From the NCBI GenBank assembly GCA_024699855.1, contig JAMPIQ010000002.1, positions 6,386,001 to 6,450,000 of the forward strand: a stretch of 64,000 nucleotides of DNA. Direction: 5' to 3'. Of this stretch, positions 57,301-64,000 are shown piece by piece. The notes beneath the pieces are model-generated. The model was not told the DNA's origin. It did no database searches and saw only the letters and a list, made by a program, of their open reading frames with translations. The first letter of the stretch is position 1; each line of letters starts with the position of its first letter. The DNA is from Aphelenchoides besseyi (Eukaryota > Nematoda > Chromadorea > Rhabditida > Aphelenchoididae). The position numbers were made by a program, and so were the translations under genes.

Positions 57301-59941
57301 GATCATGGCTTAAAGCAAAGGATTTGAATAGACGCCAATAGCCAAAGCCTCAAACATGACATGCGAGCGCGCTGGTTTTGACATTTAACGAACTTATTTG
57401 AATTTATTGATTGCATGTTGGCCTCGTATTGTAAGCAGCTCTTTGTTGGCGGTTTATTTCCATTACACTTTGCTTCTATCTATCTTTGCTTCGCATGATA
57501 TCCCGCAGACTCACGTGGGAATGAACGACCTACTGGTTTTTGTATTCAACAGATGCGTGAAATTTAACGTCTCTGCTAAAATTTTGTCTACACTCAACGA
57601 AGCGGCAAGTGATGGTCACTCAAGCTGACATTTTTGAGCTCATTGAGCGAATTGATTCAATCAGTGAAAGTGTTTAGATTTACGCCCTTAGGCAACGTGG
57701 GCGAGTTTGAGGTGAAAAGTGCACCTCCATCGTTTTACCTTCAAGCAAAAAATCCCACATCACGTAACAAACAACGACATCTGAAGGGCAAGTTGACCGA
57801 TATGCTGCGAGTCGCTGTCGACCGGTTTCTGTTGCTCACTCTTCTCTACGGCGATATGTCGCGTTTGATGACAATTTTTTGTTCTCATTATTCTTCTTAA
57901 TGTTTTTCGTGTAAAGTTGCGCAACAACAACATCCGTTGAGCTCATTACTTTGATAACTGGAGACCTCCAGATGGCTGACTGTTAACTTCGGTACTCTAC
58001 GATCATTCCACTTGAAATTAAATGCGCGCAATTGTACGACAACAGATTTGTTCGTCATTTTCACATCCGTTTTATATGTTGGAGATGATCAGGCCGGTTT
58101 CTGCATTTCTCGCTTATTTTTGAAGTGGACACTCGACTTTGTAACGCGAAAAAACGGAAACCATTGATGTGTGACGGACTTTTTACTTTCGCTTTTTCCG
58201 TTTACTGCGTGTGTTACGTAACGTTTGATGTTAATTGAGAGACTGGAACATGAGCCGAAAGATTTTCATTTGAAGCACATCGAGTTTTGGAAGTGAAATC
58301 GCAGTTTCAGTTATGTTTTGCTACGACGATTATTAGAAGGACGTGGGCAGTCCAAGTTCTATTGGTGTTAGAATAGATTCTGCTTAAGTGTCCTTATGAT
58401 TTCTCTAAGACAAAGTCGTTTGTTCGATCACAATCATTCAGCAACTGATCATGCACCATGAACCGCATTCTCTCATTATTCTTCCTCTTGTACAATACCA
58501 CGAGACCGATCGTCTATTGTTCGAGTTTGCGTGTTCCGCTGCGGTCATCACGTTTCATTCAGAGCAGAATCGCGGTTTTGAATGACCGCCACGTGAACTC
58601 GAACGATCTTGTTTACAATTTAGCTCAGCCATCGCGTTTTCTAGTCGGCTTCAATGCATTGCATTTCAACTGCAAATTTGACGATGAAAGGTTCGCAACG
58701 ATCTCGATTTTATCACGTGAACTTTTCTAACCACTTAATTTTCCTTGAAAACATTGTTTTCTTTTCATTATCGTTCCTGTAACCACTTCGCGAGTGTACA
58801 CACTTTTCGAGGTAAATTCATGAACAATTCAAAATTTGCTTTGACTTTTCGCGATTCTTCTGCAGTTTGTTACTCTACGGTTAAAATTTTGATATTCCAA
58901 TTGTTTTCTCTTCAGCCCCAACCGCGCACTTGTTTTTTGAAGAAGATCGACCTTGAGGAGGCGCAGAGAGTCGTGAGCACCATCCTTTCACTTCGCTCTG
59001 TGATTTCTTTCGTTTACTCACAAAAAATCGAAAACTTCACAAGCTCTCTCCTTCATTCAAATGTCGAAGTTTTGAACTTTAACATCTGCATATTGTTATG
59101 ATACCGTTTTACTGGCTAAAACTATTTGTTCTGTAGTCTCTCAATAGCCAGTTGGTGTTTTGAATGGGAAACAATCCAAAACTCGTTTGTTTGTTCACTC
59201 GTGGCCGATGACGCTACGAGATGTGCAGAATTGTTGTCGGATTTACAGAAGTCGAAACAGTTGCCGCACTTCATTTCCTACGCTCAATTAGAATCACCAC
59301 CGAAGTTACTTGGCGCCAACAAATTGGTGTAATTTCCCTCCTATTTCTTGTCGAATCTTCGCGTTCCAATTTCACGTCGAATTACGTAAACTCAACAAAA
59401 CAATTACGCAGCACTCGAATTAGCTTTTTATTCATCTACTAGTCTTCTTATCTTCGAAATCGTATGTTTCTGTTATATTTCCAACAATCATCGGGTTCGT
59501 TAGAAGTCGCGTTTTTGGAACCTTAGTTTGAAGCTTGTGGTTAACATTTCGATTCAATGAAAAGACCTCTGATCGGCTTCAGAAATTGCGAAATGAATGG
59601 CAAAACGTCGTTCTTCTTTTGTTTCTTAACGTGGTTTTTGTAGAAATAGAATTGTACCTTTCGATCACACGCAAAAATGCTCGCACGCATCGATTCGACG
59701 GCGTTCACACGTGATCGTTCTTTTTGCATCGTGATAATTAATTTCCAACGGTTGAGTTACTATCGTGATCAAATTGTAAACAAATTGAAATTCTTTTTTC
59801 AGGTGTTCAGTTTCATTGGGCACCGCCAAAAGTTTTTGTTCAGAAAGTCGTCGGTTTGTGTTCTCTGATTGGCCTTGGCTTTTGAACACTGGAATCGATC
59901 CAAATAGAACGAAATAACAACGGGTTTATGACATCGAAGTG
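54316..59941. other. Long region without a secure gene
   Basis: About 5.6 kb. Plus-strand stretches at 55430-56041 (VWSFLYPLLFDGTRILPANE; SPIRKTIARKVLSILLITYD), 57634-57900 and 58860-59332 (LEEAQRVVSTILSLRSVISF) have protein-like composition but change frame and carry stops. This suggests either a decayed gene or exons I cannot join. No domain recognised. Confidence 0.35.
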
Positions 59942-59977
59942 ATGAGAACTCCGATTTCACTGTCGAATCACAAATCC

Positions 59978-62900
59978 ATGCTAAGAAGCTCCTCTGTCTC
60001 CTTATTCCTTTTCATTGGTTTTGCCGTCGGTGTTCCTGATGCAGTGCAACGTGGTGAGTCTTTGAGTGGAACACGAGTTTTGACTTCGATAATTCAGGAT
60101 CGGGTTCTACAGAAAAAGACGAGTCCGCTGCAGACAAAAGAACAACATGGCAGCCGGAAATGAATCAAATAACGTGCTGTAATCTTGGAATACCAACAGT
60201 GCCGGAGAACCTAGTTCGAAATTTTACGTTAATTCCAAGGTGAGTTGAATTCTTTATAAACAACAAGATTCAACTTCTTGTTAACGTTTTTAGTAATCGT
60301 TTTAATTTGTTACGGCTTTTTCAATTTTTCGTTTAGTGATTATACGATAGAAGAACGAACGGTTGACGATGTGACTATGAATTGTCGGGACTTCGAAGTT
60401 CGTTATTTGGCTCGCCGTTTACGTGTTCTGTCCGACACTGATAACGACTTGGATGCTGAAGTCCCGTTGCGATGCAAATGCTCAGAAACATCGACGACTC
60501 ACAGTTTGGATCTCAATTGTCGTCGTCTACCCGACTGCAAAAATCACGGAGTACGAGCATCAACTGCACCACATCAATGTGTTTGTCCGGTACCATTCTT
60601 TGGAAATCTTTGCGAAAAATATTGCGATCAAGGCAATCTGATTGTAAGTATTGACAATTTTATCCTAAAAAATTGATTATCTTCAAGTAAGTTTATTGCA
60701 AAAACTCGAATTTATATGACGAGAGTGACAAAACTGCGAATTAAGCGGAAACAAAAAAAATATTTGAAGACAACTTATGAGAAGCGAGAAGAACGTATTA
60801 TAAACATACGTTTGTGAGATTACTCCTTGAGATTTAAAACGGGAAAGAAATGTCGTGTTTAAAGCGAAAAAAGAATACGAGTGATTTGAAATAAAAACAA
60901 TTTTTGGTTAAACGGAGTGACTTGTGTAACGACAAGAAATGATGTAAGGACACAAGTGTGGAAGCCCATATTTACAATGTTTTCGTGACTCGTTGAGAGA
61001 CTGAGATTCTAGGATGAGGTACTTGGGATTCACGCATCCGGAAACTCCGCACAAATGCGAGGCGTCGAAACGGTCTTGGGAAGTGTCCGCATAACTGAAT
61101 GGGCGAGAAAGTGGATTGGTGACAGCCATAAATCTGTAGAGCCTATCCGTCCTTGATGAATTACTAAAATGAGAATTAAAAAGCGATAGAGTATTAGACT
61201 AACCGGAAACCCGTGTTAGGATAATCATTATCATCAACAAAGCCGTTCCATTGCCAACACTCGTTAATCGACGTTTCGTTGATACGGTCGGCAGGTGATT
61301 TCAGATGGCGCACCCAGAATTCTGATGACACATCGTATCCCGGTGGAAAGCAAAGCATTCCGTTCGTTGTAATGGAAAGAAGAAATTTTTCGACCAAATT
61401 GGAGAATGTACGCAACCAGATGCACATTCATGATCACAATATTCGCGTGACTTGTTTTCGCGTTTTGATTCCCAAGTTTGATGATATGGGTTAACACACT
61501 TCTTGTTTAAGCACCTATGCGACGCTTCAAGATTATCATCGTTGCGCAAATCGTTGAATAGTGTACACATGACAATGTTCGTGTTGTGGATTACGTTATT
61601 TCTAAAAAATGAGAAATTTTTGGTGTAATAATACGTTTAAAACTTACCCTACTGGTCCAAATGATAACCAATGGCGCCCCATGCCATGCTCTTTGGGGAT
61701 GACCTAACAATCTTCAGTCGAGAATTCTTCATTTGAAATTTGATACGCAACAAGCAGGAGTTTACGGAATTTCCAGAATTGTGGAACTTGAAAGCGCAAC
61801 TCAAAAGCGCTGCCGATAAAAACTGCCCTCAAAATTTCTCACACGAAACGAGAGCGAATTATCCGGGCGTAATGGAAACGTTGTTTTCTTTGTCGAACAG
61901 ACACTAGAGAGTCGAAGACATGAAATAAATCAACGAAAAATGGAGAGAATCGTTCGATTACAAACGTTGTTGCAGGATAACAGTCAGAAGACGTTCACTG
62001 GACGCATTGAGGAAAGAATGCCACTGACTGGACACAGCGGTCGAAGTTATTGTTCTTGTATACCATTCTATCAAGGAGAAGAATGCCGAGATATGTTGTG
62101 TTTGAATGGTGGGCGTGAAGATAATGGCCGTTGCATTTGTCCACCACAGTTTCTGGGTTTTCACTGTGAAATTAATACAAACCATACGGGAAGTGGATCT
62201 CGATTTCAACGATTTGGTGATCAGGTTGGTTCATAGTGAAAAATACGATAAAACTGTTTTTAGGGAAGTGAAATGTTCACACGCGATGTTTCGGGCAGCA
62301 TCTTTAGTTTGATTCTAATTTGTGTTTTGGTTTGTGTTTGACTCATGATATAGAGATCACTATTGTTTTAGGTGTTGTCCGTTTACTTGCTTTTAAAACA
62401 TCGCATGCAAACAAGATATCTCAATAGACGACCAGATCTACTGGGAGCTTGTAACTTCCCAGTTCCTGCTTCGGTCGTAAACGCCAGCGGTCCAGGAAAT
62501 TGTTTAACTTCGGCACGTCGAAGCGACTTGCTGTCTCCAGATGATCCTCGTTTGTATTCGTTCAGACCAGTAAACGCTCACGATCACGGTCCTCCGCCTT
62601 ATTTTCAGCATCGAGGTCGTAGAGGACGAGATGTTTTGCCGCCACTTCCTCCATCGTATGACGATGCCATAAAATTGCCACCATTAAGGTAGGGAATAAC
62701 AAGTGTGTTAAAATTAAAGCAATAACTTCAGAAACAACGTTCATTTGGATCAAAATGCGGAATCCGATGAACGAACTGATCTTTCCAGTAGAAATGTACG
62801 AGCTGAGTCTACACCGACTGTCAGCTCCCAGAACTCGTCGCAAAATGTGGTCATAGAGAACGTTTCGACATCGTCTCCTACTGGCGGAGAAGCAATCGTG

Positions 62901-63068
62901 GCCACAGTTCGCGGTACAGAAATGGTGCGATCTTGTACGCCCGCTTCTACGGCTGTTTCGGCCAGGAATTCAGACGCTGGCAGTGTGACGGCCGATGAAC
63001 AAGCCGAAACCGAGTCGATTGCATCCACAGGTTCCAGTGGTTCCACGACCTCTAAGAATGAAAATTAG
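59978..63068 (+). CDS. Type I membrane protein with EGF-like repeats and PPxY motifs
   Basis: Seven exons. The signal peptide is MLRSSSVSLFLFIGFAVGVP. The ectodomain contains CKCSETSTTHSLDLNC, an EGF-like unit (CKNHGVRASTAPHQCVCPVP, FFGNLCEKYC) and a second one after the large intron (CSCIPFYQGEEC, LCLNGGREDNGRCICPPQFL, GFHCE). One membrane span (IFSLILICVLVLSVYLLL) is followed by a basic stop-transfer KHRMQTRYLNRRP. The cytoplasmic tail has two PPxY motifs (GPPPYFQ and PPSYDDAI), typical NEDD4/WW ligands, and a long Ser/Thr/Glu-rich end. Introns are 40-100 nt except 60644-61975, which is 1332 nt and carries an antisense gene. The in-frame ATG at 59942 is an alternative start. A cell-surface receptor or adhesion role is inferred. 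Confidence 0.85.
60908..61740 (-). CDS. His-Me finger (zf-His_Me_endon) endonuclease-like gene nested in intron
   Basis: Lies wholly inside the 1332-nt intron of the EGF gene, on the opposite strand. It has two tandem copies of a zinc/His-Me endonuclease motif: ASHRCLNKKCVNPYHQTWES ending SREYC, and ASHLCGVSGCVNPKYLILES ending SRKHC. Both have the S-H-x-C...C-V-N-P-x-[YH] core and the N..SR..C follow-up seen in I-PpoI-like and related His-Me finger endonucleases. The second copy is preceded, through a 40-nt intron, by ECWQWNGFVDDNDYPNTGF, matching the CW.W.G..d..GYp lead-in of the family. Between the copies the frame changes near 61385 and I found no intron to explain it; the 5' end before 61570 is also unsure. 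It may be decaying. The family cleaves double-stranded DNA; activity here is inference. Confidence 0.65.
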
Positions 63069-63913
63069 AGAATAAATTCGTTGATTCCTATTCCCGGTTA
63101 AATTTTATTGTCATTTTGTTGCATTTTCGCTATTCAATTGTTTATGATCGTATTGGAATGTCATTTAAACAAAATGTTGTTTTAGTCGAATCATTTCTTT
63201 TTGTTAGAATTTCGTTGAGATTTTGCGATTTTCCTTGCGAATGATTTGGACAAATTCAAACGTTTACTCGCTCAATTCCCGGTCTCGTTTTGTCTTTTAA
63301 CCACGAAACATTGCCCTTTACTTGCTCTCTCTCGTGTCCTATGCCAACCAAAATGCCGACTTGTACAATAGAACCTTCAACGAAATGTGTGTTTGATCTT
63401 GTTCTCTACGCGGTGATTAGCTCGAGTAAAAATCACAGTCAATGTGATTATATTGAGCAATATAAATTTATTACTTTTGTACATCTATCAGTTAGAATAA
63501 TGAAGAAAGATCTTTTGCTGTTCGTTGGCATCAATGATGAATGAAACCCTTGACTTTAATGGTAACTTCAACTCAGCGATTATTCGACTTCGAAGCTCAA
63601 AAAACGAACAATAATTTATGTTCTCGCCAAAACGCTTGTCAATGAAATCGAGATATTGCAACCCACCGAAAGCATACGCGTTCGGTATGTTTGCGTGTGT
63701 TAAAGTTGCATTTAGCAATCGTTGCTGTTTCCATAAAAACCAGCTGCTTGCTCAATGAACGTGTTATGTTCGAAGGTGGTGGAGTGTTAAAGCACGAACG
63801 TCGACTGCATTTCCATGTGGGTGGTCTGTTAATTGAAATAATTCGTAATAGTTAAGAGTTTAACAGTCGTTTATTGACATGTAACTGCTACCCTCTTTAC
63901 ACTTAGCAAAGAA
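63069..63913. other. Intergenic
   Basis: No supported gene. AATAAA at 63071-63076, right after the EGF stop. A 76-residue minus-strand frame (63488-63718) has no recognised features. Confidence 0.4.
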
Positions 63914-64000
63914 ATGTTCTTGATTCAACGAGTGATTTTGCTACTGACAAGCGCAGTTTCTCAGGCTTCGTCACCACTGAACTCATCTGCGAAACTGCCT
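63914..64000 (+). CDS. 5' end of a secreted protein gene (truncated by window)
   Basis: ATG at 63914 gives a signal-peptide-like start MFLIQRVILLLTSAVSQASS, followed by a Ser-rich stretch, and is still open at the end of the window. Too little is present to assign a family. Confidence 0.5.
   Translation, partial: MFLIQRVILLLTSAVSQASSPLNSSAKLP

Noticed and set aside
1..64000. CRISPR arrays, bacterial operons or prophage
   Set aside because: All secure genes are eukaryotic with short introns; no direct-repeat arrays were seen.

Overview
The window is nuclear DNA from a nematode. Several families are nematode-typical: two tandem ground-like (GRL) proteins, a Clc-like tetraspan, a nematode-type anion-channel LGIC, a cluster of secreted 'AQWGYG' Gly/Tyr-rich peptides like the NLP/CNC antimicrobial peptides, and a BRICHOS type II membrane protein. 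Introns are almost all 36-60 nt with a TTTCAG/TTTAG acceptor. Many coding exons begin right after a TTTCAG-like acceptor a few bases before the ATG, as expected for spliced-leader trans-splicing. The species cannot be named from sequence alone.

Layout. 1-3.4 kb: no supported gene. 3.4-7.0 kb: BRICHOS gene (+) and a LAPTM4-like tetraspan (-). 7.5-19.7 kb: a zone of decay and mobile DNA holding a broken TUTase-like gene, two Helitron helicase fragments, a non-LTR reverse-transcriptase remnant, a tRNA-Ser-like SINE candidate, a NUP85-like gene whose frame does not close cleanly, and an enolase pseudogene flanked by an inverted copy of the NUP85 3' end. An intact ubiquitin-like-domain gene (12.8-14.5 kb) sits inside this zone. 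19.8-24.2 kb: a coiled-coil protein and lipin (both -). 26.6-33.5 kb: four small secreted-peptide genes (+), interrupted by a 2.5 kb DNA transposon with about 124-bp terminal inverted repeats. 34.9-36.1 kb: Clc-like tetraspan (-). 38.3-40.4 kb: anion-selective Cys-loop channel (-). 42.6 kb: small secreted protein (+). 43.0-46.0 kb: large Ser-rich pseudokinase-like protein (-). 47.7-48.3 kb: small PH-like protein (-). 50.1-52.1 kb: SLC2/GLUT-like transporter (-). 52.4-54.3 kb: two GRL genes (-). 54.3-59.9 kb: mostly unexplained. 60.0-63.1 kb: EGF-like type I membrane protein (+) with one 1.33 kb intron that carries an antisense His-Me finger endonuclease-like gene. At 63.9 kb a secreted protein begins and runs off the window.

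The genes do not form an obvious operon or pathway; orientation blocks and intergenic spacing look like ordinary chromosome. Local themes are innate-immunity-like secreted peptides (26.6-33.5 kb), membrane and cuticle-associated secreted proteins, and a mobile-element graveyard at 7.5-20 kb. The most unusual items are the intron-nested endonuclease-like gene, the BRICHOS protein with a long Q/N-rich tail, the enolase copy without its catalytic loop, and the transposon inside the peptide cluster.
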